Assembly: GCF_002072185.1 (NCBI RefSeq)
Contig: NZ_MVIW01000003.1
Location: 1-64,000 of the forward strand
Source of the DNA: Actinomyces denticolens
GTDB lineage: Bacteria; Actinomycetota; Actinomycetes; Actinomycetales; Actinomycetaceae
Length of the DNA: 64,000 bases
Direction of reading: 5' to 3'
Both the position numbers and the translations under genes were made by a program. A model generated the notes under the pieces. That model was not told where the DNA came from. It searched no databases and worked only from the letters and a program-made list of their open reading frames with translations. Below, piece after piece: positions 34,785 through 43,510 of this stretch (positions within the stretch are counted from its first letter, which is position 1; each line of letters begins with the position of its first letter).

Positions 34785-35705
34785 TCACCAGAAGACGCGC
34801 TGGGCGATGGCGTCGGCGAAGTTGTTGAGGGCGTCGGGGGCCGAGCCCAGATAGAGGCCGGCGTCGATGAGCGAGACCTCCATGAGGTAGAAGCCCCCCT
34901 GGCCGTCCTCGACGACGTCGACCCGGTTGAACAGCAACTGGATGTCGCGCCCGGAGCGCTCCTTGATGTGCTGATGGATGGCCTTGCGCACCCGCTCTCC
35001 CCACAGCCACTCCTGCTCGCTGGGCTCACGCGCCGTGACGATCTCCTCGTGGACCTCGTCCGTGGAGCGGAAGGAGGGGTGCAGCATGGGGGCCTTCTCG
35101 ACGGCGTGGGAGAGCACGCCGTTGAAGTAGACCAGCGAGAGCTCGCCCCTGCGGTCCACCTCCTCGAGGTAGCGCTGCACCATGACGGTGCGATCCCGCG
35201 AGAGATGGTGCATGGCGTCGTTGATGGCCGCCGAGCGGGAGCCGGCGTCGATCGCCGTGTAGCGTCCCGTGCCGCGGCCGCCCGAGGAGATGGCCGGCTT
35301 GACCACGAAGTCGCCGAAGGCCGGGAACCGGCAGTGCACCTGGTGCTTGGACAGCCCCGCATCGGGCTCCAGCCACAGGGTCGGGATCATGGGCGCGCCG
35401 AGCTCGCTGAGGCGGCGCAGGTAGTGCTTGTCCGCGTTCCAGGCGACGACGTCGGGGTGATTGGCGAGGCGCGGGACGGAGCGCGTCCACGCCATGAAGT
35501 CCTCGTAGCGGTCGCTCTTGGCGTAGTCGCGCACTGAGCGCAGGACCACCATGTCCGACTCGCACCAGTCCACGCCCGGCTCATTCCACACGGCGATGCG
35601 CGGCTCGATGCCCCGCTCGCGCAGCGCATCGGGCAGGGCGCGGTCGTCCTCATCGAGTCCTGGGAAGTCGGAGGAGGTCGCGAGGGTCACAATCGGCATG
35701 CTCAC
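34785..35705 (-). CDS. ATP-grasp domain protein of unknown substrate
   Basis: This 306-aa protein has a RimK/glutathione-synthetase-like ATP-grasp fold. Visible parts are an N-terminal substrate domain (PIVTLATSSDFPGLDEDDRAL), the ATP-binding DFVVKPAISSGGRGTGRYT, VMVQRYLEEVDRRGELSLVYFNG and the metal-binding FYLMEVSLIDAGLYLG. Such enzymes join a carboxylate to an amine through an acyl-phosphate. GTG 35705 is chosen because TACGGT lies 6 bp upstream; ATG 35699 (MPIVTL) is the alternative. No biosynthetic partner adjoins it, so the product is unknown. Confidence 0.82.
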   Translation of the reverse strand: MSMPIVTLATSSDFPGLDEDDRALPDALRERGIEPRIAVWNEPGVDWCESDMVVLRSVRDYAKSDRYEDFMAWTRSVPRLANHPDVVAWNADKHYLRRLSELGAPMIPTLWLEPDAGLSKHQVHCRFPAFGDFVVKPAISSGGRGTGRYTAIDAGSRSAAINDAMHHLSRDRTVMVQRYLEEVDRRGELSLVYFNGVLSHAVEKAPMLHPSFRSTDEVHEEIVTAREPSEQEWLWGERVRKAIHQHIKERSGRDIQLLFNRVDVVEDGQGGFYLMEVSLIDAGLYLGSAPDALNNFADAIAQRVFW

Positions 35706-35711
35706 GGTCCC

Positions 35712-35717
35712 ACCGTA
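35712..35717 (-). promoter_or_regulatory. -10 box of leaderless ATP-grasp gene
   Basis: TACGGT on the minus strand, 6 bp from GTG 35705. Confidence 0.45.
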
Positions 35718-35850
35718 CCGCGCGCACGGCCCTAGGCCCCACCTCCGGGGCTGTGAGAACCAGCGGGACGGCGAGCCCCCTCCACCCCGGGCCCGACGTC
35801 CCACCGCGGCCGCTGCGGACCTCCACGAGCGCACCGGCCCGCGCTGGCGC

Positions 35851-35856
35851 CATAAT
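35851..35856 (+). promoter_or_regulatory. -10 box of leaderless pip promoter
   Basis: CATAAT, 6 bp before the ATG at 35863. There is no ribosome-binding site. Confidence 0.5.
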
Positions 35857-35862
35857 GCCGCC

Positions 35863-37014
35863 ATGAGCGCCCCCGAGCAGACCGACTCCAGTCCCCTCCC
35901 CATCGATGCCGCCTCCCCCACCACCGCCTCGCCGTCGTCGGCGCTGCGCGGCTTCTACCCGGAGATCGAGCCCTACGCCACCGGCCTTCTCGAGGTGGGC
36001 GACGGCCAGAGCGTCTACTACGAGGAGTGCGGCAACCCGGCGGGCATCCCGGCGGTCTTCGTCCATGGCGGCCCCGGCGGCGGCTGCGCACCGGCGCACC
36101 GGCGGTGCTTCGATCCGGAGAAGTACCGGATCATCCTGTTCGACCAGCGCGGCTGCGGACGCTCCCTGCCCCACGCCTGGGAGCCGGAGGCGGACCTCAC
36201 GGCGAACACCACCTGGCACCTCGTGGAGGACATGGAGCGCCTGCGCACCCACCTGGGCGTCGAATCATGGCTCATCTTCGGCGGGTCCTGGGGATCCACC
36301 CTGGCCCTGGCCTACGCCGTCACGCACCCCGAGCGCGCGGCCGCCCTCGTCCTGCGGGGGATCTTCACCCTGCGCCAGCGCGAGCTCGACTGGTACTACG
36401 AGGCGGGCGGCGCGGACATGGTCTGGCCCGACGAGTGGGAGGCCTACACGGCGGCGGCCGGCGACGGCGTGGGCCCCGGCGGGTACATCGAGCGCTACCA
36501 CGAGCTGCTGACCAGCCCGGACCCCGCCATCCACGGCCCGGCGGCGATCGCCTGGACCACATGGGAGGCGGCGACCTCCACCCTCCTGCGCGACCAGGAG
36601 CACATCGATGAGGTGCAGGACCCGGCCTTCGCCCTCACCTTCGCGCGCATCGAGAACCACTACTTCGTCAACCACGGCTGGATGGACGACGGCGAGCTGC
36701 TCACCCGCGCCAGGACACTGGCCGACCACGGCATCCCCGGGGTGATCGTCCAGGGCCGCTACGACATGTGCTGCCCCATCGGCACCGCTTGGGCTCTCCA
36801 CCGCGCCTGGCCGGAGGCAGAGCTGCGCATCAGCCCCACCGCGGGCCACGCCTTCAACGAGCCCGAGACCCTCGACTCGCTCATCAGGGCCACTGATCGC
36901 TTCGCCACTGAGCTTGCAGGACTCGCAGGACGCGCCGGGCTCGCGGGATCCGCGGCGCCCGCCGGATCGGCGCGGCTCACTGCGCGGGGAGGCGCCACCC
37001 CCACTGAGGCCTGA
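35863..37014 (+). CDS. pip: Proline iminopeptidase (alpha/beta hydrolase)
   Basis: This 383-aa S33-family peptidase releases N-terminal proline from peptides. It has the signature HGGPGGGCAPAHRRCFDPEKYRIILFDQRGCGRS, the nucleophile Ser in FGGSWGSTLALAYA near residue 141, the acid in VQGRYDMCCP and the His in TAGHAFNEPE. The N-terminal 30 residues are Pro/Ser-rich and the C-terminal 35 form a low-complexity Ala/Gly/Arg tail (AGRAGLAGSAAPAGSAR), both absent from typical members of about 315 residues. The core is complete, so the enzyme should be active. Confidence 0.94.
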   Translation: MSAPEQTDSSPLPIDAASPTTASPSSALRGFYPEIEPYATGLLEVGDGQSVYYEECGNPAGIPAVFVHGGPGGGCAPAHRRCFDPEKYRIILFDQRGCGRSLPHAWEPEADLTANTTWHLVEDMERLRTHLGVESWLIFGGSWGSTLALAYAVTHPERAAALVLRGIFTLRQRELDWYYEAGGADMVWPDEWEAYTAAAGDGVGPGGYIERYHELLTSPDPAIHGPAAIAWTTWEAATSTLLRDQEHIDEVQDPAFALTFARIENHYFVNHGWMDDGELLTRARTLADHGIPGVIVQGRYDMCCPIGTAWALHRAWPEAELRISPTAGHAFNEPETLDSLIRATDRFATELAGLAGRAGLAGSAAPAGSARLTARGGATPTEA

Positions 37015-37130
37015 GATATCAGGCACATCGAGGGCCACAAGCCGCTCCCGGCTGGACTCGCTGCACACCCCGGAGGTACAGTCTGTCTCCGTTGCCAAGC
37101 GCTCGCGCCTGGCGATCATGACAATCCAAT

Positions 37131-37204
37131 GCCTCCTTAGCTCAGTTGGTTAGAGCACCTGACTCTTAATCAGGGTGTCCAGGGTTCGAGTCCCTGAGGG
37201 GGTA
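37131..37204 (+). tRNA. tRNA-Lys (CTT), copy 1
   Basis: 74-nt cloverleaf with acceptor GCCTCCT/AGGGGGT, D-arm GCTCAGTTGGTTAGAGC, anticodon stem CCTGA/TCAGG and loop CTCTTAA (anticodon CTT). No CCA encoded. It is identical to the copy 111 bp downstream, including the following 28 bp of spacer. Confidence 0.95.
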
Positions 37205-37241
37205 CGACGACTCCCGGCCCAGCCGGAAGCCGCTCACCAGA

Positions 37242-37315
37242 GCCTCCTTAGCTCAGTTGGTTAGAGCACCTGACTCTTAATCAGGGTGTCCAGGGTTCGA
37301 GTCCCTGAGGGGGTA
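37242..37315 (+). tRNA. tRNA-Lys (CTT), copy 2
   Basis: Identical to the first tRNA-Lys. Both are followed by the same 28-bp spacer beginning CGACGACTCCCGG, so the unit of duplication includes downstream sequence. Confidence 0.95.
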
Positions 37316-37363
37316 CGACGACTCCCGGCCCAGCCGGAAGCCGTCGGCCACGCGAGTGGCCGA

Positions 37364-37436
<73 letters not shown>

Positions 37437-37677
37437 CCACGTTTGGATCGGCGCGATGCCGCTGCGGGAATGAATCCCGAGCGCACGCCGCCGTGCCGCG
37501 AGCGCCGAGGCGCCCTCCCCCGTGGAGAACCCTCCGGGAGCCCTGTGCCGTTCGCGCCCACCGTGACCATCCGCCGGAGCGCGTCAGCGCCACCGAGCAG
37601 GTTCCCTGCCGTCCCTGCCCGCGCCCGGCATTGAGGAGCCCTCGCAGAAGGGCTGAGATGAGAAGAAGGAGAGAGCA
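37437..37677. other. Intergenic stretch without a gene
   Basis: The 240 bp after the tRNA cluster hold no convincing coding frame or hairpin terminator. The last 15 bases carry the purine-rich ribosome-binding site of the small protein that follows. Confidence 0.4.
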
Positions 37678-37845
37678 ATGACGAACATCATCAGCATCAT
37701 CGCATCCCGCGAGGACGCCGAGCGCGAGCTCGCCGCGGCCCGTACCGAGGTCGACTCCCTGGTCGCCACCGCGTCCCCGTCCCGCCTAGAGCGGGCCCTG
37801 GAGCGCCTGCAGGCCGCCGAGGAGGCCCTGGACCTGGCCGCCTGA
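37678..37845 (+). CDS. 55-aa helical small protein
   Basis: ATG 37678 has a strong AAGGAGAG site 5-6 bp upstream and a frame of 55 codons to TGA at 37843. The protein starts MTNIISIIASREDAERELAAAR and continues with Leu/Ala/Glu/Arg heptads (LERALERLQAAEEALDLAA), predicting one or two amphipathic helices, possibly a coiled coil. Third codon positions are nearly all G or C, as in real genes here. It precedes bcp by 56 bp on the same strand. I do not recognise a family. Confidence 0.65.
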   Translation: MTNIISIIASREDAERELAAARTEVDSLVATASPSRLERALERLQAAEEALDLAA

Positions 37846-37901
37846 GGCACGGGCCGACCGGAAGGACAACGCCCAGGTCGGATACGGACAGGAGACGGAT
37901 C

Positions 37902-38378
37902 ATGAGCACTCTCGCCGTCGGGGACACGGCCCCGGACTTCTCACTGACTGATGCCTCCGGCGCCGAGGTCGGCCTCGCCGAGCTGCGCCAGAGGGCCGAC
38001 GCCGGCGTGGTCGTCTACTTCTACCCCCGAGCCTCCACGCCGGGCTGCACCAAGGAGGCCTGCGACTTCCGCGACTCCCTGGCCTCCTGGCGGGCCGCCG
38101 GCTACGAGGTGGTAGGCATCTCCCCCGACTCCCCCGCCGCCCTGGCGCGCTTCGCCGAGAGGCAGTCCCTGCCCTTCCCGCTGCTGTCCGACCCCGATCA
38201 CACCGTCATGGAGGCCTGGGGCGCCTGGGGTGAGAAGAAGAACTACGGACGCGTCGTCACCGGCGTCATCCGCTCGACTGTCGTGGTGGACACCGCGGGG
38301 AAGGTCCTGCTGGCCAAGCACAATGTCAAGGCCACCGGGCATGTCGGCCGCCTGCGCGCCGAGCTCGGCATCGACTGA
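37902..38378 (+). CDS. bcp: Thiol peroxidase, BCP/PrxQ type
   Basis: This 158-aa peroxiredoxin reduces hydroperoxides using thioredoxin. It shows VGDTAPDFSLTDASG at the N-terminus and FYPRASTPGCTKEACDFRD, with the peroxidatic Cys49 and the resolving Cys54 four residues apart, as in 2-Cys PrxQ enzymes. The late GVIRSTVVVDTAGKV is conserved. A CAGGAGAC ribosome site precedes the ATG. A tRNA-Leu gene follows on the same strand. Confidence 0.95.
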   Translation: MSTLAVGDTAPDFSLTDASGAEVGLAELRQRADAGVVVYFYPRASTPGCTKEACDFRDSLASWRAAGYEVVGISPDSPAALARFAERQSLPFPLLSDPDHTVMEAWGAWGEKKNYGRVVTGVIRSTVVVDTAGKVLLAKHNVKATGHVGRLRAELGID

Positions 38379-38453
38379 GATGGCGCTGCGTCCGGCGGGC
38401 CGGAGCTGACCGCGCCGCGGGGCGCCCGCCCGAGCGGGTAGGCTCGTCCGCGA

Positions 38454-38535
38454 GCGCGAGTGGCGGAATTGGTAGACGCCCCAGGTTTAGGTCCTGGTGC
38501 CTTCGGGCGTGAGGGTTCGAGTCCCTTCTCGCGTA
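38454..38535 (+). tRNA. tRNA-Leu (TAG)
   Basis: 82-nt class II tRNA. Acceptor GCGCGAG/CTCGCGT, anticodon stem CCAGG/CCTGG with loop TTTAGGT (anticodon TAG), long variable arm TGCCTTCGGGCGT and T-arm GAGGGTTCGAGTCCCTT. CCA is encoded at 38536-38538. Confidence 0.95.
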
Positions 38536-38632
38536 CCACGGCACTCCTCTACAAAGCCCAACCGGGCGAGCAGGGGGCGGGGAGCGTCGCACTCCACGGC
38601 TGCCGACGGCATTCAGTCCTGCGGCGGTGCTC

Positions 38633-39991
38633 TCAGCGGCTCGCAACGACGCCATCGCACAGGACGAGTTCGTGCTCCGGCGCCAGAGCGCCCGTATCCT
38701 CGTCGTGGGTCAGCAGCAGCACGCCCCTCCCCTGGTCGGCGAAGCGCCGGATGACGCCGAGCACCCGCCTGGCCGACGACGGGTCGAGGGCGGAGGTCGG
38801 CTCGTCCAGGAGCAGGATTCCCGGCTGCACGGCGAGGGCACGAAGAAGGGCGAAGCGCTGGCATTGCCCTCCGGACAGGCCGGCCGGCACGCGTCCCCAC
38901 TGATCGGCGTCCAATCCCAGAGGTTCCAAGAAGTCGCCGGGATCCATCGCGGGCCGCGCGTCGTCTATCGCCTGCCGCATGGTTCGACGCGGATTGAAGG
39001 CCGATCGGGCATCCTGCGGCACGTACTGAATGCGCCGCCGCTGCGCTTCTGCACGAGCGAGCACAGGAGCGGGGACGGTGCGGCCGTCCAGCTCGATCGT
39101 CCCGCCGACGATCGGCGTCAGGCCGACTAACGCCCTGGCGATGGTCGTCTTGCCCCCACCGCTGGGCCCTCGCAGCACCGTAACCTCCCCCGGGCGCATC
39201 TCGAGAGTGAGGTCGCGGGCCACCAGGCGGCCTCCGGGGGCGGCGATGTCGGCATTGCGCGTGATCAGAATGGGCCGGGGCCGTCGCGCGGCGCGAGGAC
39301 CGGCATGCGCCGTCGACGCCGGGGCGCCAGATGGCCCCAGCCGCCTGACAGCGCAGCCCAGGGCCTCAGCGGCCTGTTCGTCGTGGGTGACCATGAGCAG
39401 GGCGCAGCACAGGCCCCCGGACAGTCCGGTAAGGACGTCGAGGACCTGGCGGCGAGCTGCCGGGTCCAGCCCGGCGGTCGGCTCGTCGAGCACGAGCAGC
39501 GGGCATCGGCGCGCGAGAGCCCGCGCCAGTGCCAGGCGGCGCTGCTGCCCTCCGGAGAGCTGCCAGGGCCGGCGGGCGAGGAAGACCGGGTCAGTGGGGA
39601 GCCCGACCATCTCCAGGGCGAGCCTCGCCTCCTCGCGGGCCTTCCTGCCGCGGCACCGCGCGGCCTCGCGGAGAAGGGCTCCTAGGCGCATCGTCGGGGT
39701 CAGGCTCGGACCGGCCTCCTGGGGCAGATAGGCGACGTGGGCTCGCACGTGCCGCCTGGTCGCATCCTGACTCCCGCTCACCTCGCGCCCGGCGAGGCGC
39801 AGCGTTCCCGAGCGGCTGAAGCCGGGAGGAAGATCGTCGAGGAGCGCCCGCAGTAGGGAGGTTTTCCCCGTCCCTGAGGGGCCCATGATCGCCACACGCC
39901 CACCCATGGCTACGCTGAGATTCAAGTGGTCCACGAGAACCCGGCCATCAGGGGCGCTGATGCTCAAATCGATGCAGTCAAGGACGGTCAT
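38633..39991 (-). CDS. Peptide/nickel-type ABC importer, tandem double ATPase
   Basis: This 452-aa protein fuses two complete ABC ATPase domains, equivalent to DppD and DppF in one chain. The first has Walker A GPSGTGKTS near residue 36, signature LSGGQQRRLALA and Walker B LLVLDEPTAGLD. The second, after a Pro/Arg linker, has GPSGGGKTT, LSGGQCQRFALL and ILLLDEPTSALD. It overlaps the end of the permease gene by 14 bp and ends the operon. It would energise uptake through the two permeases encoded upstream. Confidence 0.9.
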   Translation of the reverse strand: MTVLDCIDLSISAPDGRVLVDHLNLSVAMGGRVAIMGPSGTGKTSLLRALLDDLPPGFSRSGTLRLAGREVSGSQDATRRHVRAHVAYLPQEAGPSLTPTMRLGALLREAARCRGRKAREEARLALEMVGLPTDPVFLARRPWQLSGGQQRRLALARALARRCPLLVLDEPTAGLDPAARRQVLDVLTGLSGGLCCALLMVTHDEQAAEALGCAVRRLGPSGAPASTAHAGPRAARRPRPILITRNADIAAPGGRLVARDLTLEMRPGEVTVLRGPSGGGKTTIARALVGLTPIVGGTIELDGRTVPAPVLARAEAQRRRIQYVPQDARSAFNPRRTMRQAIDDARPAMDPGDFLEPLGLDADQWGRVPAGLSGGQCQRFALLRALAVQPGILLLDEPTSALDPSSARRVLGVIRRFADQGRGVLLLTHDEDTGALAPEHELVLCDGVVASR

Positions 39992-40772
39992 CACGCCCTC
40001 CCCGTTCAACAGAGGCGGCGATCAGGGCGATCAGGGCGGTAGCGAGGACCAGGGCCATCCCCGGGGCGAGGCAGGCCCAGGGGTTCAGGCTGAACCCGGT
40101 GATGTTCTCTCTGAGCGCCCTCGCCCAACTGTCCCCGAGCCCGGGGGCGAAGCCGAGGAAGCTCACGGCCGCCACCAGTTGGATGGCTGCGAGGAGGCGC
40201 AAGCCCGCCTCAGCCGCAATGACACCCGTCAGGATCGGGATCACGTCGCGGACCGCTATTCGCAGGAGACCGTCCCCCAGTCCCATCGCGACCTCCACAT
40301 GGCCGCAGCGCGCCAGCTGGGCGGTGGCGCCCGCCGTCACACGGGTGAAGGGGACCAGGCCGGTGAGCACGACGGCGGCGACCATCGTCGTCGCCTCGGC
40401 GCCCAGGCCGAGCACGATGACCAGGGTGAGCGCGACCGGTGGGATGATGAGCAGCACGTCACCCGCGCGCAGGACGACGGCGCGCAGGCCAGAGGGCCCC
40501 AGCCCCAGCAGTGCACCCAGCAGGGTGCCGACGACCACGAGCGTTGCCGCCGCGGCCCCGGGTACCAGGAATGTCCCCGGCGCGCATTCGACCAGCCGCG
40601 CCAGGACGTCCTCGCCCAGCGCGTCGGTCCCCAGGATGTGGCGGCCATCAGGGGCCTGGAAGGGAAGCCCCCGGGATGCCGGCAGGAACCGGCCGACTAG
40701 GGGGCCCGTCAGGCAGCCGAGGGCAAGAACGGCCATCGTGGCGACGCGCGGTCGCCGCATTCCCAGCATCAT
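39978..40772 (-). CDS. ABC importer permease (DppC/NikC-like)
   Basis: This 264-aa permease has about six hydrophobic segments and the BPD-transporter EAA-like loop in MGLGDGLLRIAVRDVIPILTGVIAAEAGLRLL. The N-terminal GRHILGTDALGEDVLARL matches the conserved HxLGTDxxGxDVxxR motif of DppC/OppC subunits. The start ATG overlaps the preceding permease stop by 4 bp (ATGA). Three adjacent in-frame ATGs exist (40772, 40769, 40760). Confidence 0.88.
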   Translation of the reverse strand: MMLGMRRPRVATMAVLALGCLTGPLVGRFLPASRGLPFQAPDGRHILGTDALGEDVLARLVECAPGTFLVPGAAAATLVVVGTLLGALLGLGPSGLRAVVLRAGDVLLIIPPVALTLVIVLGLGAEATTMVAAVVLTGLVPFTRVTAGATAQLARCGHVEVAMGLGDGLLRIAVRDVIPILTGVIAAEAGLRLLAAIQLVAAVSFLGFAPGLGDSWARALRENITGFSLNPWACLAPGMALVLATALIALIAASVERGGRDDRP

Positions 40773-41719
40773 CGCGATGCCAGCCTCGGATCGAGTCTGC
40801 GCGCGGCCAGGTCGCACACGAGCACGCTCACGGCAATGACGGCGGCCAGGACCGTGACGATCCCGACCGCCACTGGGGTGTCCCTCTGACTCACGGCCCG
40901 TCCCAGGAGGGAGCCGATGCCGGGGAACTCCACCAGCTGCTCCACCACGACCGTGGAGCCGACGAGTCCCGAGGCCATCCAGCCGAAGAGCTGGAAGAGC
41001 GGCGCCAGGGCGCCGGGAAGCAGATGGTGGAGGAGCACGCGCCTCTCGGAGACGCCCATGAGGCGGGCCGCGCGCACATGGGCGGTCCGCTCCTGCCTCT
41101 CCACCACGGCGGCTGTGTAGCGGGCGACCCAGACGATCACGGGCAGTGCCATCGCCAGGACCGGGATGACCATCGCCTCAGGCCGCTGCCAGGGCCATTG
41201 ACCCGTCTGGAGCCTGGACAGGGAGGGCAGCAGCCTCCAGGAGACCGCGAGCAACCCCACGGCCACCGATCCCACGACGAAGTCGGGCACGGCGCCGATC
41301 CCCAGGAGGACGGCGCCGGCGATGCCGCGCCCCCGTGGGCGCAGGCCGATCATCGTTCCCAGGGGAATGCCGACTCCGAGCGCCAGTGCCGAGGCCGCGC
41401 CGGCGAGCACAGCAGAGGCCCCCAGGCGGGGAGCGATCAGGTCGGCTACCGGCTGGCCAGTCAGAATGCTCGTGCCCAGGTCCCCGCTCAGGAGTCCTCG
41501 AAGCCAGTGCCGCATCTGCTCCAGGGCAGGACGATCCAGGCCCATGGCGGCCCGCAACTCGGCCAGGCGCCCGGCGGTCGCGTGAGGACCCAGGATGTTG
41601 GTCGCGGCGTCACCGGGCAGGAGGGTGACCGCGCACCAGGCCAGGCAGCCGGCTGCGAGCACGCTGACCGGGGCCCAGACGATGCGCGCGGCCAGGACGG
41701 TGCGCGGGTCCGGCCTCAT
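40769..41719 (-). CDS. ABC importer permease (DppB/NikB-like)
   Basis: This 316-aa permease has an N-terminal membrane segment, a periplasmic-side loop with LPGDAATNILGPHATAGRLAELRAAMGLDRPALEQ (DppB hallmark) and five further helices. The coupling loop reads ARLMGVSERRVLLHHLLPGAL, and FPGIGSLLGRAVSQRD is conserved before the last helix. The start overlaps the binding-protein stop by 4 bp. It forms the channel with the DppC-like subunit. Confidence 0.9.
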   Translation of the reverse strand: MRPDPRTVLAARIVWAPVSVLAAGCLAWCAVTLLPGDAATNILGPHATAGRLAELRAAMGLDRPALEQMRHWLRGLLSGDLGTSILTGQPVADLIAPRLGASAVLAGAASALALGVGIPLGTMIGLRPRGRGIAGAVLLGIGAVPDFVVGSVAVGLLAVSWRLLPSLSRLQTGQWPWQRPEAMVIPVLAMALPVIVWVARYTAAVVERQERTAHVRAARLMGVSERRVLLHHLLPGALAPLFQLFGWMASGLVGSTVVVEQLVEFPGIGSLLGRAVSQRDTPVAVGIVTVLAAVIAVSVLVCDLAARRLDPRLASR

Positions 41720-43239
41720 GAGCGGGAGAGGCTCGCCCGATCGAAGACCGGGATCCCCTGAGCCAGGCCCATGTCCTTCAGACCGGGGATACTGGCATCC
41801 AAGACGGTCTGATAGCCCCACAGGACGGTTCCGCCCTCCTCCCAGATCTTGCGCTGGGCCTGCCCGAACAATTCGGCACGGGCCTCGGCGTCGAGGGTCG
41901 ACTGGGCCCGGGCCAGCAACTCGTCGAACTCGGCGGGCGCGTAACCGGAGATGTTGAAGAACCCGGTGGATCCGCTGAAGCTCCCCAGGTAGGCGCCCGC
42001 ATCGCGGTTGAGGTAATAGGCGACCTGCATCGGCGTGGACAAGACCACCTCCATATCAGCGAAGAATGCGTCCGCCTCCACCGGCTCCACGGTGGCGGTG
42101 ACCCCTGCCGCGGCGAGTTGGTCCACGAGCAGCTTGGCCGCGGATGTCAGGCCCGGCGCGATCTCCGCGGCACGGATGGATATCTGCGTCACCCCGGCCT
42201 GCGCGAACAGCTCGCGGGCCCGACTCGGATCGTGCTCGCGCTGGGGGATGTCGGAGGCATAGCCCTCCAGCCCCAGACCTACCAGGTCATTACCGACCTG
42301 CCCCTCGCCGAACAGGACTGTTGAGACCATCTCCTGGCGGTCGATGGCCAGCTTCACGGCCTCGCGCACGGATGGGTCGTCGAAGGGAGGCGCCTTGACA
42401 TTCATTTCGAAGCCCAGGACCTGCGCATCGGCCGTGGAGCCGCGATGGATGATGATGTCGGGGTTGGCCTCCTCGGCCTTGACGATGACGGGATCAAGGC
42501 GCGTCGCCACGTCGATCTCGCCGCTCTTGAGGGCGTTCATACGGGTCTGCGGGTCGTTGATGACGCTGATCTCCAGGCGCGTGATCGCCGGAGTCCCACC
42601 GCGGTGATCCTGCCGGGCTTTGAGGACGATCCTACTGCCGGGCTCATAGGCCTCCAGCTCGTAAGGGCCCGAGCCGACCGGAGCGGTCCAGTCCTCGAAC
42701 CCCTCGGGCACGATGAAGGAGGCGAAGGCCAGCACCGTGGACAGGAAGTCGGCGCGGGGCCGCGTGAGCGGGACCACGAGAGTGCGGTCGTCCACGACCT
42801 CGATCGAGGCGGCGTCCATATCCTGGTAGAAGCTCGCGTACCCCGGGCTCCTGGAGGGGTCGGACAGAAGAGACAGGCTGTAGGCGGCATCCGCTGCTCT
42901 CACCGGCCTGGCGGTCGTGCCCGCCCCGGCCAGGATCGCGTCATCGCGGAGGACGATCGTCCACCGGGTGGCGCCCTCGTTGGGGGTGACGCTCTGCGCG
43001 ACGACTGGGGTCACCACGCCATCGCGCAACTCCACGAGAGTCTCATAGAGATGCCTGATGGCGATGTAGTCGGCCTGGCCGTTGGCCATAAGAGGGTTGA
43101 GGTTGTCCGTGCTCGCGCCCAGGGCACCGACGCGCAGGGTGCTCTGGGAGGGGCCGAGGGTCCCGTCCCGACCGGAGCAGCCGGACAGCGCCAGTGCCGT
43201 CAATGCGGGGGCCAGCATGGTGAAAGCGCGTCGTCTCAT
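41716..43239 (-). CDS. Extracellular solute-binding lipoprotein, family 5
   Basis: This 507-aa SBP_bac_5 protein captures peptides, nickel or metal-chelate complexes for the ABC importer. The lipobox LSGC places the lipidated Cys at residue 21. The family blocks LNPLMANGQADYIAIRHLYETLVEL, VGSGPYELEAYEPGSRIVLKA and DDPSVREAVKLAIDRQEMV are present. AGGAG lies 7 bp before the ATG. The start overlaps a short leader frame by 4 bp, which begins at a promoter with a metal-box-like sequence. That context favours a metal-responsive substrate, but this is inference. Confidence 0.9.
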   Translation of the reverse strand: MRRRAFTMLAPALTALALSGCSGRDGTLGPSQSTLRVGALGASTDNLNPLMANGQADYIAIRHLYETLVELRDGVVTPVVAQSVTPNEGATRWTIVLRDDAILAGAGTTARPVRAADAAYSLSLLSDPSRSPGYASFYQDMDAASIEVVDDRTLVVPLTRPRADFLSTVLAFASFIVPEGFEDWTAPVGSGPYELEAYEPGSRIVLKARQDHRGGTPAITRLEISVINDPQTRMNALKSGEIDVATRLDPVIVKAEEANPDIIIHRGSTADAQVLGFEMNVKAPPFDDPSVREAVKLAIDRQEMVSTVLFGEGQVGNDLVGLGLEGYASDIPQREHDPSRARELFAQAGVTQISIRAAEIAPGLTSAAKLLVDQLAAAGVTATVEPVEADAFFADMEVVLSTPMQVAYYLNRDAGAYLGSFSGSTGFFNISGYAPAEFDELLARAQSTLDAEARAELFGQAQRKIWEEGGTVLWGYQTVLDASIPGLKDMGLAQGIPVFDRASLSRS

Positions 43240-43430
43240 GTCAGGACTCCTGCGATGCGCGGCGCCCGGGCGGCGCCGTCTCGGGGACTAGCGGCTCGTA
43301 CGGGCGAACCGCTCGGGGAAATGCGCCGATAGGCGCTCGTGCCGAACAGCGGCGCATCCTGATCGGAGACACGGTCCTCTTCGGCGAGGTCATGCGCTCC
43401 GACAGCGGTGGCACGGCCGTCGGGGATCAC
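43236..43430 (-). CDS. 64-aa leader ORF ahead of ABC importer
   Basis: A GTG-started frame of 64 codons begins 8 bp after a strong -10 box and ends in TGA overlapping the binding-protein ATG (ATGA). No ribosome-binding site precedes it, so it could be leaderless. The product ([21 protein letters not shown]...) matches nothing I know, and third-position GC is lower than in neighbouring genes. It may simply be a translated 5' leader that couples ribosomes to the next gene, or not be translated at all. Confidence 0.35.
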   Translation of the reverse strand: MIPDGRATAVGAHDLAEEDRVSDQDAPLFGTSAYRRISPSGSPVRAASPRDGAARAPRIAGVLT

Positions 43431-43438
43431 GAAGCAAA

Positions 43439-43467
43439 ATGATATTGATTCTTATCCGCACATGCAA
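43439..43467 (-). promoter_or_regulatory. ABC importer promoter with metal-box-like sequence
   Basis: On the minus strand, -35 TTGCAT (43462-43467) and -10 TATCAT (43439-43444) are 17 bp apart. The spacer and -10 read GATAAGAATCAATATCAT, resembling Fur/Zur-type AT-rich boxes. It is among the few AT-rich patches in the window. Binding of a metalloregulator here would cover the -10 box. Confidence 0.5.
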
Positions 43468-43504
43468 TCGGCGTGCGCCCGGCGCGGACTGCCCGCCACC
43501 CCGG

Positions 43505-43510
43505 TACCCT
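43505..43510 (+). promoter_or_regulatory. -10 box of leaderless rph promoter
   Basis: TACCCT, 6 bp before the GTG at 43517. Confidence 0.5.

Noticed and set aside
37131-37340. Repeated sequence resembling a CRISPR array
   Set aside because: The repeat is a duplicated tRNA-Lys gene with its spacer; only two units.
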